64,000 bases of DNA from Mycolicibacterium boenickei (GTDB taxonomy: Bacteria; Actinomycetota; Actinomycetes; Mycobacteriales; Mycobacteriaceae): assembly GCF_010731295.1 (NCBI RefSeq), contig NZ_AP022579.1:4898001-4962000 (forward strand), given 5' to 3'. Below the pieces are notes generated by a model. That model saw only the letters and a list, made by a program, of their open reading frames with translations. It was not told where the DNA came from and did not search any database. Made by a program: the position numbers and the translations under genes. Of the stretch, positions 40,479 to 49,867 are shown piece by piece. The number at the start of each line of letters is the position of its first letter. The first letter of the stretch is position 1.

Positions 40479-41438
40479 GTGTTGAACTTCACCCTGCGGC
40501 GCATCGGCCAGTCGATCATCGTGATCGTATTGGCGTACACCGCAGTGTTTTTCGTTCTCAACGTGCTGCCCGGAGACCCGATCGAGACGCAGATCTCCAA
40601 CCCCGAGAATCCCATCTCCGATCACGACGCTCAGGTCTTGCGCGATTACTACCGGCTCACCGATCCCGCCATCGTGCAGTTCGGCGTATCGGTACAGCGG
40701 TTGTTCACCGGGGATCTCGGATATTCGCTCAACAGCGGCCAATCGGTAGCGCGGCTGATGGCGCACGCGCTGCCCTCGACACTGGCGCTGGCCGCTGTGG
40801 CATTCGTACTTGCCGCCCTGCTGGGCTTCGGCATCGCGCTGGCCGCGGTGTTCGCGCCATGGTCACCGGTGCGTGAGTTCGCGCGGGTGCTGCCACCGGC
40901 GTTCCTGTCCATCCCCGTGTTCGTCACCGGATTGGTGGCCCTGCAATGGTTGTCGTTCAGCCTCGGGTGGGTATCGGCCGTCCGCGACGAGGGACTGCGG
41001 TCGACTGTGCTGGCCGCCCTGCCCCTGGCACTGCCGGTCGCCGCGCCCATCGCGCAGGTGCTGATCCAGGGGTTGAGCAACGCCGCCGCCCAGCCCTACG
41101 TGGAAGTGCTGCGCGCCAAAGGCCTTGACGACAAAAGGATCATCTTCGGGCATCTGGTCAAGAACGGCTCGATTCCCACCGTCACGATCGTGGCCATCAC
41201 GGTCGGCGAACTGCTGGCCGGATCGGTCATCACCGAAACCATCTTCAACCGCACCGGAATCGGCTACCTCACCGAAACAGCGGTCCGCAACCAGGACACC
41301 CCGATCATCCAGGCGGTGGTCATCACGGTGTCGGTCACGTTCGTGCTGGTCAATCTCCTCGTCGATGTCACCTATCCGCTGATCGACCCACGCATCCAGA
41401 GATCCACTACTCCGAGAGGCGCGCTGGTGCCCGCATGA
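40479..41438 (+). CDS. ABC importer permease, DppB type
   Basis: First membrane subunit of a peptide/opine/nickel-type importer, 319 residues with six helices. The N-terminal LRRIGQSIIVIVLAYTAVFFVLNVLPGDP is typical of DppB proteins. The ATPase-contact loop is AQPYVEVLRAKGLDDKRIIFGHLVKNGSIP. I chose the GTG at 40479, which gives the usual MLxFxLRR start; a TTG at 40443 would add 12 residues. It overlaps the next permease gene by four bases (ATGA). Confidence 0.92.
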   Translation: MLNFTLRRIGQSIIVIVLAYTAVFFVLNVLPGDPIETQISNPENPISDHDAQVLRDYYRLTDPAIVQFGVSVQRLFTGDLGYSLNSGQSVARLMAHALPSTLALAAVAFVLAALLGFGIALAAVFAPWSPVREFARVLPPAFLSIPVFVTGLVALQWLSFSLGWVSAVRDEGLRSTVLAALPLALPVAAPIAQVLIQGLSNAAAQPYVEVLRAKGLDDKRIIFGHLVKNGSIPTVTIVAITVGELLAGSVITETIFNRTGIGYLTETAVRNQDTPIIQAVVITVSVTFVLVNLLVDVTYPLIDPRIQRSTTPRGALVPA

Positions 41439-42283
41439 TCCTGACCGACGCACGCCCTGCCGTGCCCGTTCCCAGGCCGTCCCGCCGGGTCAATGTCAAT
41501 CCGTGGGACATCCCACCGGTGTTGTTGCTCCTTCTGGTCGCGGCGATGATCGTCGCGCCGTCGGCCATCGCCCCCTACGATCCGCTGCAGGAGAATCCGG
41601 ACCTGCCCCTGGCCGGCCCGAGTCTCTCGCACCCGTTCGGCACCGACTACATCGGCCGCGACCTGCTGAGCCGGGTGATCGCCGGAACCGGCGCCACCAT
41701 CGCCGGGTCGTTCATCGCCGTGGTCATCGGACTGCTGGTGGGAACGGTTCTCGGGTTGCTGGCGGCCTACTTCGGCCGCATCACCGACAGCATCATCGGC
41801 CGGATCATCGATGTGCTGCTGTCGATCCCGACGCTGCTGCTGTCGATCACGATCATCGTGGCCCTCGGCTTCGGCACGGTGAATGCCGCTATCGCCGTCG
41901 GTATCTCATCCATCGCCGTATTCGCCCGGCTCGCGCGATCCGAGGTCTTGGCGGTGCGCAGCCTGCCATTCGTGGAAGCCAGCGCACACCTGGGCGCCGG
42001 CCATCTCACCCTGTTGTTCCGGCACATCCTGCCGAATGCCTACTCCTCCGTACTGGCCCTGGCCGCCCTGCAGTTCGGCGCGGCCATCCTGGCAATCGCG
42101 TCGTTGAGCTTCCTGGGCTACGGAGCGCAGCCGCCCGAACCCGAATGGGGGCTGCTGATCTCCGAGGGACGCAACTACATCAACTCGTCGCCGGGCCTGG
42201 TGTTCTTCCCGGCACTGGCGATCGTGTTGACCGTGATGAGCCTGTCGCGGCTCGCCCATATCATCCGAGAGAAAGTCGGCTGA
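41435..42283 (+). CDS. ABC importer permease, DppC type
   Basis: Second permease, 282 residues, with HPFGTDYIGRDLLSRVIAGT after the first helix and the coupling loop FARLARSEVLAVRSLPFVEASAHLGAGHLTLLFRHILPN. FLGYGAQPPEPEWGLLISEGRNYI is the typical C-terminal part. Two bases separate it from the ATPase gene, so subunit expression is tightly linked. Confidence 0.93.
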   Translation: MILTDARPAVPVPRPSRRVNVNPWDIPPVLLLLLVAAMIVAPSAIAPYDPLQENPDLPLAGPSLSHPFGTDYIGRDLLSRVIAGTGATIAGSFIAVVIGLLVGTVLGLLAAYFGRITDSIIGRIIDVLLSIPTLLLSITIIVALGFGTVNAAIAVGISSIAVFARLARSEVLAVRSLPFVEASAHLGAGHLTLLFRHILPNAYSSVLALAALQFGAAILAIASLSFLGYGAQPPEPEWGLLISEGRNYINSSPGLVFFPALAIVLTVMSLSRLAHIIREKVG

Positions 42284-42285
42284 CA

Positions 42286-43884
42286 ATGAATTCTCCTGCC
42301 CTGCTGTCTATTTCCGATCTGAACATCGAATATGCGGGCCGCGGGGACGTCGTTCGCGACGTCTCGTTCGATGTCGGGGCCGGCGAGGTGGTCGCCCTGG
42401 TCGGCCAGTCCGGGTCCGGCAAGTCCACCATCGCGCGCGCGGTGCAAGGTCTACTGCCCGCCAACGGCCGGATCGCCGCTGGAGACATCCTCGTCGAGGG
42501 CCGCAGCGTCACCCAGCTCTCGCAACGCCGGTGGCGCGATCTTCGCGGCAGCACAATCGGTTTCGTTCCGCAAGATCCGCTGGGTTCACTGGATCCGCTC
42601 AAACCGGTCGGCGACCAGATCGCCGAAGTGCTGCGGGTGCACCGGATCGCCGGTCGGGACGGTGCCCGCCGGCGAGCGGTCGAGCTGCTCGAGCACGTCG
42701 GCATCGCCGACGCGAGCCGCCGGGCCGGCGATTACCCTCACCAGCTCTCCGGCGGGCAGTTGCAGCGCGTGCTGATCGCGATCGCCATTGCCGGTGAACC
42801 CCGGCTGCTGATTGCCGACGAGCCCACCTCCGCACTCGATGTCACCGTCCAGCGGCGCATTCTCCAGTTGCTCGACGAGCTGCGCGTCGAGCACGGTCTC
42901 GGCGTCCTGTTCATCACCCACGACCTGGCGCTGGCCGAGCAGCACAGTGACACCGTGGTGGTGTTGCACGACGGAGACGTGCGCGAGACCGGCCCCACTG
43001 CAACGGTGCTCACCGCACCGAAGGACGACTACACCCGGCAGCTGATCGCCGCGGCGCCGGCGCTGTCGCCGGACAAGTACGCGCACCGGCCTGCGACGAC
43101 TGCCGCCGCGGAACCGATCCTGCGCGTGGACCGGCTGGTGAAGAACTACGGCGGGGCCCGTGCGCTGGACGCGGTGTCGTTCGAGGTCCGGGCCGGTTCG
43201 ATCCACGCCCTGGTCGGCGAATCCGGATCGGGCAAGACCACCGCGGCCAGGATATTGGCGGGCCTCACCGACTTCGACTCGGGCGAGGTTCGGGTGAACG
43301 GTTCCGTACGTGCCGCACGAACACCGCTGCGCACCGCGCAGCAGCGGGCACAGGCCCGGGTCCTTCAGTTGGTACACCAGAATCCGCTGGCCGCTCTCGA
43401 TCCCCGGTTCACCATCGGCGAGGCGATCGCCGAGCCGTTGCGGATCAACCGCATCGGATCCCCCGCGCAGCGCCGCGAGGAGGTCGCCGAGGCGCTCGAC
43501 CGGGTCGGCTTGGCCGCCGACCTGGCTGCCCGCAAGCCGCGAGAGATATCCGGCGGTCAGCGCCAGCGGGTCGGCTTGGCCCGTGCCCTGGTGCTGCATC
43601 CGGCCATCCTGGTGCTCGACGAACCGACCTCCGCGCTGGACGTCCACGTCCAGGCGCAGGTGGTGGACCTGCTGATCGACCTGCAACAGGAACTCGCACT
43701 GACCTACCTGTTCATCTCTCACGATCTCAGCCTGGTCCGCCAGATCGCCGATCAGGTGAGCGTGCTCGAACACGGCCGGCTGGTCGAAACCGGGCCCACG
43801 GCAGATGTTTTCGGCGCCCCATCCGCGGCATACACCCGCCGCCTGCTCGATGCGGTCCCCGGCACCCCGGCACGTGCGGCGTGA
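42286..43884 (+). CDS. Fused two-domain ABC importer ATPase (DppD-DppF type)
   Basis: One 532-residue chain carries both nucleotide-binding domains. Domain 1 (about 1-260) has Walker A GQSGSGKS, signature QLSGGQLQ and Walker B LLIADEPTSALD. Domain 2 (about 275-530) has GESGSGKT, ISGGQRQR and ILVLDEPTSALD. All catalytic Glu and switch His residues appear present, so both sites should hydrolyse ATP. The fusion gives equal amounts of both domains. A much longer frame upstream, inside the permease gene, was rejected. Confidence 0.94.
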   Translation: MNSPALLSISDLNIEYAGRGDVVRDVSFDVGAGEVVALVGQSGSGKSTIARAVQGLLPANGRIAAGDILVEGRSVTQLSQRRWRDLRGSTIGFVPQDPLGSLDPLKPVGDQIAEVLRVHRIAGRDGARRRAVELLEHVGIADASRRAGDYPHQLSGGQLQRVLIAIAIAGEPRLLIADEPTSALDVTVQRRILQLLDELRVEHGLGVLFITHDLALAEQHSDTVVVLHDGDVRETGPTATVLTAPKDDYTRQLIAAAPALSPDKYAHRPATTAAAEPILRVDRLVKNYGGARALDAVSFEVRAGSIHALVGESGSGKTTAARILAGLTDFDSGEVRVNGSVRAARTPLRTAQQRAQARVLQLVHQNPLAALDPRFTIGEAIAEPLRINRIGSPAQRREEVAEALDRVGLAADLAARKPREISGGQRQRVGLARALVLHPAILVLDEPTSALDVHVQAQVVDLLIDLQQELALTYLFISHDLSLVRQIADQVSVLEHGRLVETGPTADVFGAPSAAYTRRLLDAVPGTPARAA

Positions 43885-45512
43885 TGGTCCGACGTACGGT
43901 GGCCGCGATCCTGATCGTCGCCGGCTCGGTGAGTGCCTGCTCCGATGCCCATTCCCCCACCCCGACACCCGGCGCTCGCGGCGGCGACCTGACCTACTTG
44001 GATGCCGAGGCGCCGGCCTCCCTGCAGATCCAGGTCAGCTACTGGCAGAACAGCCTGCTCAAGGACCAGATGCTGGACCGCCTCGTCTACCAGGACCCCA
44101 AGACGTTCGACTTCGTGCCGTGGATCGCACAGAAGTGGACGGTCGACCCGTCCAAGCGCATATACGAATTCACCATCCGCGAAGGCGCCAGCTACAGCAA
44201 CGGCCAACCCGTCGACGCCGAGTCGGTACGCCGCAACCTGGAATGGGAAGCCAACGGAGACAAAGACAAGGGCATCACGCGCAACACCTACTTCCCTGAG
44301 GTCGACTCGATCACGACCGACCCTGCGCGTCGCACCGTCCGCGTCACACTGCGCAAGCCGTACGCGCCGTTCATCGCGGTGCTCTCGCTGAACACGTCAG
44401 GCCTGGTCGCCGATGCCACGATCGACGCCACCAAGGAACAGCAGTCCGTTGTCACCAACCTGATCGGGTGCGGACCGTTCGTCGCCACCTCGGAGATTCC
44501 GGACAAGCAGATCGTGCTGTCCAAGCGCCGCGGTTACAACTGGGCCCCGGCCACCGCGCCGCACCAGGGCGAGGCCTACCTGGACACGGTCACCGTCATC
44601 CCGGTGACCGAAGACAGTGTCCGGGTGGGGGCGATACGGGCCGGGCAGGCCGACGCCATCCGCTATTCCCAGCCCCCGGACGAGCGCCTGCTCACCAGGG
44701 AGGGCTTCGACGTGCGGGGACTGCGCACCCCCGGCCTGGCCAACACTCTCGATGTCCGGCAGACCGCTCCGTTCATGCGGGACATCAACGTGCGCAAGGC
44801 GATCGGGTTCGGAATCGACCGCGAAGAGATCCTGCGCACCCTCTACACCGAGAACTGGAAGCCCGCGCAGAACATCGTCACGAAGAACTTCCCGGGTTAC
44901 ACCGATCGCAGCGACGCTGTCCGCTACGACCCGAACGAGGCCGTCCGGCGGCTGGAAGCCTCCGGGTGGACCCACGTCAACAGCGACGGTTACCGGGTCA
45001 AGGACGGCCAGGAGTTGGCGGTCAAGATCTATGTGGACGTCTATGACCACACCGCCAAGCCGATGTACGAACTGATCCAGCGTCAATTGCGGCGCATCGG
45101 TATCCGGCTGGTGATCCGCCAGACCGACTTCGCCAACTACCCCACCGCCAGCATCGAGGATTCGGTAGGCCTGCGGCGCAACGGCTGGCCCACCGCCGAC
45201 CCGGTGCGGTTGTGGCAGAACTACGACAGCAAGGGCGGCGATCTGTACGCCCTCGACGGCGCGGACCCCGCGATCGATCGCATGCTGCACGCCCAGATCG
45301 AAGCCACCGATCCGGCGCAGCGGCTGAAAGTGCTCGAGGAATACAACAACTACGTCATCGACAACGCGTACTCCATCCCGCTGCTCGAAGACACCCAGAT
45401 TTTCGCCGTCGCCCCACGGGTACGGGGATTCGCCAACGCGGCCAACTCGGTGCCCTGGTTCTACGACGCCTGGATCGACGACACCTCGGCCGCAACCACC
45501 GGAAAGGATTGA
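43884..45512 (+). CDS. ABC importer substrate-binding lipoprotein (family 5)
   Basis: A 542-residue exported lipoprotein with signal peptide and lipobox VSAC (Cys about residue 20). SBP_bac_5 features are QMLDRLVYQDPKTFDFVPWIAQKWTVDP, FTIREGASYSNGQPVDAESVRRNLEW, DINVRKAIGFGIDREEILRTLY and the C-terminal DNAYSIPLLEDTQIFAV. It binds the imported ligand outside the membrane. The ATG at 43884 overlaps the ATPase stop (TGATG); a GTG three bases earlier is also possible. It is not closely similar to the lipoprotein at 2412-4079. Confidence 0.91.
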   Translation: MVRRTVAAILIVAGSVSACSDAHSPTPTPGARGGDLTYLDAEAPASLQIQVSYWQNSLLKDQMLDRLVYQDPKTFDFVPWIAQKWTVDPSKRIYEFTIREGASYSNGQPVDAESVRRNLEWEANGDKDKGITRNTYFPEVDSITTDPARRTVRVTLRKPYAPFIAVLSLNTSGLVADATIDATKEQQSVVTNLIGCGPFVATSEIPDKQIVLSKRRGYNWAPATAPHQGEAYLDTVTVIPVTEDSVRVGAIRAGQADAIRYSQPPDERLLTREGFDVRGLRTPGLANTLDVRQTAPFMRDINVRKAIGFGIDREEILRTLYTENWKPAQNIVTKNFPGYTDRSDAVRYDPNEAVRRLEASGWTHVNSDGYRVKDGQELAVKIYVDVYDHTAKPMYELIQRQLRRIGIRLVIRQTDFANYPTASIEDSVGLRRNGWPTADPVRLWQNYDSKGGDLYALDGADPAIDRMLHAQIEATDPAQRLKVLEEYNNYVIDNAYSIPLLEDTQIFAVAPRVRGFANAANSVPWFYDAWIDDTSAATTGKD

Positions 45513-45517
45513 CACCG

Positions 45518-46732
45518 ATGACCATCGACTCGGTACTGACGGCACGCGCCGTTCCGCGGGGACAACAGCTGCAGGAAGTGCTCGACGCGATCGCCGCCGA
45601 CTACCGCCGCCGTCTGGACGAGGGCGGACACGAACCACCCGGGCTCGGGCTGCGCCTGGTGCGTGAGCACCGGCTGGGCGCGGCCCGATTGGCAGGCGAA
45701 CTCGGTGGCGGCGACCTCACTGTGCCCGAGTTCTTCGAACTGCTGATCAGGCTCGCCCAGGCCGACCCTGACCTGACCCATATCCTGCGGGTGCACTACG
45801 CGACCGTCGAGGAGCTGCAGCGGGTCCCGGGCAGCCAGGCCAAGGAGCGGTGGCTGCCGGTGGTGGCCGAGGGTCACCTGATCGGCGGGGTGAGCTCTGA
45901 GCTCACCACCGCCCGCGTGGGTGGCCAGACCTATGACACGAAGCTGGTGCGCTCCGCCGACGGGCTGCGGCTGACCGGCCGCAAGTTCTACAGCACGGGC
46001 GCCCAGTTCTCCGACTACGTGCGTGCCACCGCTGAAGATGAGAACGGCGCCCCGGTGGCCGCGGTGGTACCGGCGGACCGGGCCGGGATCGTCCACGCGG
46101 ATGACTGGGACGGCATCGGCCAACGCCACACCGGCAGTGGGACAACCATATTCGAGGACGTCACGGTGCACGACGACGAGGTGTTGCCGATCGGCACGAA
46201 TGTGGGAGTGGACCGGGCGCGCGGTGCGCTGGTGCAGCTGTATCTGCACGCGATCGCGGCCGGAATCCTGAAGTCTCTGACCGAGGAGGCCGCCGCGTTG
46301 GTCCGTGATCGCCACCGTACCTATACCTTCGCCACCACCGACACCCCCTCATCCGACCCCCAGCTGCTGGAGATCGTCGGCGAGATCGATGCGGTGGCCT
46401 ACACCGCCGAGGCATTGGTGCTGCGGGCGGCGGCCGAGTTGGCCCCGGCTCTCGACACCGCCCGGGTCAGCGGGATCGACGCCCGGCTCGAAGATCAGGG
46501 CGCGGTGGCGGCCGCCCGGGTCAAGGTGGCCATCGAGCAGCCCGCGCTGCGCGCCGCCTCCCGCGTCTTCGACGCCGGCGGCGCGTCGTCGGTGCGGTCG
46601 GCGTCGTACCTGGACCGGCACTGGCGTAACCTTCGAACCCTGTTCTCCCACAACCCGACCGTCTACAAGGCTCGGGTGCTCGGGGACATCGCTGTCAACG
46701 GCGCGGGGTTGCCGGACACCGGGTTCTTCTGA
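45518..46732 (+). CDS. Acyl-CoA dehydrogenase-like flavoenzyme (DszC/SfnB type)
   Basis: A 404-residue member of the acyl-CoA dehydrogenase fold, resembling the reduced-flavin monooxygenases of sulfur metabolism. Seen: GGDLTVPEFFELLIRLAQADPDLTHILRVHYATVEEL, the flavin loop LTGRKFYSTGAQFSDYVRATA, GIGQRHTGSGTTIFEDV and a C-terminal helical domain ending RTLFSHNPTVYKARVLGD. The usual catalytic Glu of beta-oxidation enzymes is not evident. This fits a monooxygenase using FMNH2. It is the last gene of the importer operon, six bases after the binding protein. Confidence 0.86.
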   Translation: MTIDSVLTARAVPRGQQLQEVLDAIAADYRRRLDEGGHEPPGLGLRLVREHRLGAARLAGELGGGDLTVPEFFELLIRLAQADPDLTHILRVHYATVEELQRVPGSQAKERWLPVVAEGHLIGGVSSELTTARVGGQTYDTKLVRSADGLRLTGRKFYSTGAQFSDYVRATAEDENGAPVAAVVPADRAGIVHADDWDGIGQRHTGSGTTIFEDVTVHDDEVLPIGTNVGVDRARGALVQLYLHAIAAGILKSLTEEAAALVRDRHRTYTFATTDTPSSDPQLLEIVGEIDAVAYTAEALVLRAAAELAPALDTARVSGIDARLEDQGAVAAARVKVAIEQPALRAASRVFDAGGASSVRSASYLDRHWRNLRTLFSHNPTVYKARVLGDIAVNGAGLPDTGFF

Positions 46733-46743
46733 CCACACTCGAC

Positions 46744-46782
46744 GAAACGAACCGCTGAGCATTCCGCTCAGCGGCTCGTTTC
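46744..46782. terminator. Bidirectional hairpin terminator
   Basis: Arms GAAACGA-A-CCGCTGAGC and GCTCAGCGG-C-TCGTTTC pair over 16 of 17 positions around a five-base loop, between two convergent operons. The GTTTC end is T-rich on the plus strand and AAAC on the other. Confidence 0.8.
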
Positions 46783-46792
46783 CTGTCACCTC

Positions 46793-47590
46793 TCAGCGCG
46801 ACGGCAGACCGAGGCGTTCCAATTGCTCACGCAGCCGGTGTCGCCCGGACAGCGAATGCGGGCCGGCCAGCCGGCTCAGCACCCGCTCACTCCAGCTGCC
46901 CGACAGACCGTAGCGGTTGTTGTAGACCGCCAGCCGCTCGTCGTAGCCGGGCAGATGTGAATCGGCTGCCTGCGCGTCGTACTGCTCACGGTGCAGTACC
47001 GCAGCCTGGGGCAGCCGCGGCTTGATTCCCGCGTTCTCCGTAGGGTCCGGGGTACCGACGGCCAGACCGAACGTCGCCACCGCGTGTGGCGGCAGCCCCA
47101 GCTCGGCCGCCACCTCTTCGGGGTGGTTGCGGACCGCCCCGACGAAAACCGCACCCAGTCCCAGAGATTCGGCGGCCACCACCGCATTCTGGGCAGCCAG
47201 TGCGGTGTCGACGAAACCGATGATCGTGGTCTCCAGGTAGTCCGCACCGTCGAGCGTGGCCCCCGCGCGTTGCGCCAGTCGGCGGGCGCGGCCCAGATCG
47301 GCCACCCAGACCAGAAACAACGGGGCCTGGTTGATGAACTGCTGGCTGTTTGCCAGCGTCGCCAGCCGGCCCTTGCGCTGCGGATCGCGGACGGCGATCA
47401 CGCTCCACGGCTGCAGATTCGAGCTGGTCGATGCCGATTGGGCGGCGGCGACCAGCGCCGAGAGTTGCTCGTCGGTCACCGGTTCCGCGGTGAACTTGCG
47501 TACCGATCGATGTGCGAGTTGCAGGGCCAGCGTCTCGTTGTGGACCGCCAGCGCCGCGTCGATGTCGCCGTAACGGGCAATGACGGTCAC
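46793..47590 (-). CDS. FMN-dependent nitroreductase/flavin reductase family protein
   Basis: A 265-residue protein of the NfsA/Frp type. LAHRSVRKFTAEPVTDEQLSALVAAAQSASTSSNLQPWSVIAV holds the FMN-binding Arg/Ser region. LGLGAVFVGAVRNHPEEVAAELGLP and VATFGLAVGTPDP are also typical. In this setting it could supply FMNH2 to the two LLM and the DszC-like enzymes; this is an inference. The GTG at 47590 overlaps the aldo-keto reductase stop by four bases. Confidence 0.9.
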   Translation of the reverse strand: MTVIARYGDIDAALAVHNETLALQLAHRSVRKFTAEPVTDEQLSALVAAAQSASTSSNLQPWSVIAVRDPQRKGRLATLANSQQFINQAPLFLVWVADLGRARRLAQRAGATLDGADYLETTIIGFVDTALAAQNAVVAAESLGLGAVFVGAVRNHPEEVAAELGLPPHAVATFGLAVGTPDPTENAGIKPRLPQAAVLHREQYDAQAADSHLPGYDERLAVYNNRYGLSGSWSERVLSRLAGPHSLSGRHRLREQLERLGLPSR

Positions 47591-48600
47591 GAGGCGACCG
47601 GCGCTTCCACTCCGAGGTGCTCGGGACGGATCGAACGGTGGCCCCCGACCTGACCGGTGATGGCCTCCAGTCGGTCCAGGTGTTCCGCATCGAGGGCCAC
47701 CGTCAGCGCACCGAGGTTCTCCCGCAGGAACTCCGGATGGCGGGTTCCCGGGATCGGCACCACATCCTGACCCCGCGAGAGCACCCAGGCCAACGCGACC
47801 TGGCTGGGTTGGACGCCGATCTGTGCAGCGATCTCGGTCACGGTGTCGGCGAGCGCCCGGTTGTGGTCGAACACGTCGGCGCCGAAACGCGGATGACGAC
47901 TCTGCACCCCCTTGACGTCCTCGACGCTGCGCACCCGCCCGGTCAGCCAACCCCGCCCCAACGGCGAGTAGGGCACGATGCCGATGCCGAGCTCGCGCGC
48001 GACCGACACCGTGTCGGCCTCGATATCCCTGGTGAACAGCGACCATTCGTTCTGGATGGCCGCGATCGGATGGACCGCGTGGGCCCGGCGCAGGGTCTGC
48101 GGCCCTGGCTCGGACAGGCCGATGTGGCGGACCTTGCCTGCCGCGACCAGTTCCGCGAGTGCCCCGACGGTGTCTTCGATCGGCACGTCGGGATCGACCC
48201 GGTGCTGGTAGTACAGATCGACATGGTCCACTCCGAGGCGGCGCAGCGAACCCTCGATCGCGGTGCGGACGTATTCGGGCCGGCCGTCCAGGGCACGCGC
48301 GTCAGGGTTGGTGTCGCGATCCAGTGCGTTCCCGAACTTGGTGGCGATGGTCAGCGCATCACGCCGGCCCCGGATTGCCTTACCCAGCAGGATCTCGCTG
48401 AACTCGGGGCCGTACACGTCGGCGGTGTCGAACAACGTGACGCCGAGATCGATCGCCTCTGCGACCAGCTCGGTCGCCTGCGTCTCGTCCTCGGCGCCGG
48501 CCGAGGTTCGAAAGCTCATGAACCCCAGCCCGATTGCCGATACTTCCGGCCCGTTGTCGCCCAGCCGGCGGTGCTCGACGCGCGCTGGTGTGTCTGTCAT
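47587..48600 (-). CDS. Aldo-keto reductase
   Basis: A 337-residue NADPH-dependent TIM-barrel enzyme. Catalytic residues are in LFDTADVYGPEFSEILLGKAI (Asp, Tyr), TIATKFG (Lys) and YYQHRVDP (His). The cofactor segment VPIPGTRHPEFLRENLGAL is present. It begins at the ATG at 48600. A longer upstream frame runs into the dioxygenase gene and is rejected. It probably reduces an aldehyde or ketone released by the neighbouring oxygenases. Confidence 0.9.
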   Translation of the reverse strand: MTDTPARVEHRRLGDNGPEVSAIGLGFMSFRTSAGAEDETQATELVAEAIDLGVTLFDTADVYGPEFSEILLGKAIRGRRDALTIATKFGNALDRDTNPDARALDGRPEYVRTAIEGSLRRLGVDHVDLYYQHRVDPDVPIEDTVGALAELVAAGKVRHIGLSEPGPQTLRRAHAVHPIAAIQNEWSLFTRDIEADTVSVARELGIGIVPYSPLGRGWLTGRVRSVEDVKGVQSRHPRFGADVFDHNRALADTVTEIAAQIGVQPSQVALAWVLSRGQDVVPIPGTRHPEFLRENLGALTVALDAEHLDRLEAITGQVGGHRSIRPEHLGVEAPVAS

Positions 48601-48616
48601 CGGTTGTCTTCTTTCT

Positions 48617-49570
48617 TCAGGATCCCAAGAACGGCTCGCCGGAAACGGACTCGGATACGCGTCCGTCAACACCCGTGGGGACATCCCCTTCCAAGGTGAC
48701 GCGATAGAGCACCCGCTCGTAGTCGAGGTGGCCGGCGTCGGCGATCGCCAGGTGTGCGGTGGCCCGGTTGTCCCAGAACGCGATGCTGCCCGGCGCCCAA
48801 CGGAACCGGACGGTGTACTCGGTGCGGGTGGCCTCGTCCCACAGCAGCTTGAGGATGGCCTCGCTCTGCGTCGGCGAGTAACCCCGGATCTCGCGGGCAC
48901 CACGGGTGAAACCCGGGCTGACGAACAGCGCGCGCTCCCCCGTGACCGGGTGCACCCGCACGGCAGGGTGATAGGTCACCAGGTTCGCCTCGCGCACCTT
49001 GCGGTCCCGCTGGCTGCCGGCCGCCGCGCGGGCGTTGAACTGGTGCTTGATGTCGAGTTTGTCGGCGAAGTCGCGCAGCTCCTTGGGCAGGTTCTCGTAT
49101 GCCGCAACGAGGTTGGTCCAGGCCGTGTCACCGCCGTAGGGCGGCAGGATGTGCGCCCGCAGGATCGACGCCGCGGGCGGATTGATCAGCGCGGTGACGT
49201 CGGTGTGCCAGCTGTTGTCGTACGAGGTCCGCTTGCGGCCCAGTTGGCGCTCGTAGCGACGGCTGTCGATCGGCAGGATCTCGGGGAACCCCTCCGGCGG
49301 CTCCTCCTCGTGCGGATGCGCCGGGGTCACCTTGCCGAAATTCCGGGCGAAGGCGATCTGCTCGGCGTGGCCGATCTCCTGGTCGCGGAAGAAGATCACC
49401 TTGTAGGTGTGCAGAGCGTTACGGATCTCCTCCACGACACTGGCTTCCAAGCCGCCGCGCAGGTCGACACCGCGCACCTCGGCGCCGATGTATCCGGCCA
49501 CGGGCACGATGTCCAGACCCGTGTCGGTGAGAGAAGTTGTTTCCCTGGCTTTTTCACTGAGGTCTGTCAT
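48617..49570 (-). CDS. TauD/TfdA family 2-oxoglutarate/Fe(II) dioxygenase
   Basis: A 317-residue enzyme of the taurine/alkylsulfate dioxygenase family, similar in arrangement to Rv3406 and AtsK. Metal ligands are in SWHTDVT (His, Asp) and NRATAHLA (His). The 2-oxoglutarate-binding Arg lies near LYRVTLEGDVP. Such enzymes liberate sulfite or sulfate from organosulfur compounds. AGGAAG precedes the ATG. It leads the tauD-like, aldo-keto reductase, nitroreductase operon and is divergent from lysR. Confidence 0.9.
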   Translation of the reverse strand: MTDLSEKARETTSLTDTGLDIVPVAGYIGAEVRGVDLRGGLEASVVEEIRNALHTYKVIFFRDQEIGHAEQIAFARNFGKVTPAHPHEEEPPEGFPEILPIDSRRYERQLGRKRTSYDNSWHTDVTALINPPAASILRAHILPPYGGDTAWTNLVAAYENLPKELRDFADKLDIKHQFNARAAAGSQRDRKVREANLVTYHPAVRVHPVTGERALFVSPGFTRGAREIRGYSPTQSEAILKLLWDEATRTEYTVRFRWAPGSIAFWDNRATAHLAIADAGHLDYERVLYRVTLEGDVPTGVDGRVSESVSGEPFLGS

Positions 49571-49867
49571 GTGCTGACTTCCTTGTCTTGACTCGGCGTT
49601 GGGCTGACGAAACAGTGGATCGGTCTCGCACTGGTCAGCGTCAGCGCGCGGGTCGCCGCGAACAACAGTCTTTGGCTACCGGAACCTTTCAGTGCGGCTT
49701 AATGTCCCAGTCAATGCCTCGATGAAGCGAGAATTACAACCGCGGTGATTCCTGCCGCCGGCCCGTGACAAAGCCCTGTTCAGAGCCCCAACCCAGGCAA
49801 CTGTGAACTCATGGCGCCTTCCACCCGCTGTGGCGGTGATGCAACGATCAACTGTGGGAGGTGCATG
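49571..49867. promoter_or_regulatory. Divergent intergenic region between tauD-like and lysR genes
   Basis: 297 bases without a convincing gene. CGGCTTAATGTCCC (49695-49708), with TAATGT as a possible -10 toward lysR, matches the element before the importer operon at 12 of 14 positions. LysR regulators usually bind between divergent genes, so operator sites are expected here. I could not single out a clear T-N11-A box. Confidence 0.45.

Noticed and set aside
41503..42285. An upstream extension of the fused ABC ATPase gene
   Set aside because: It lies inside the DppC-type permease gene in another frame and its residues are Arg/His-rich noise; the ATPase begins at 42286 with normal sequence.
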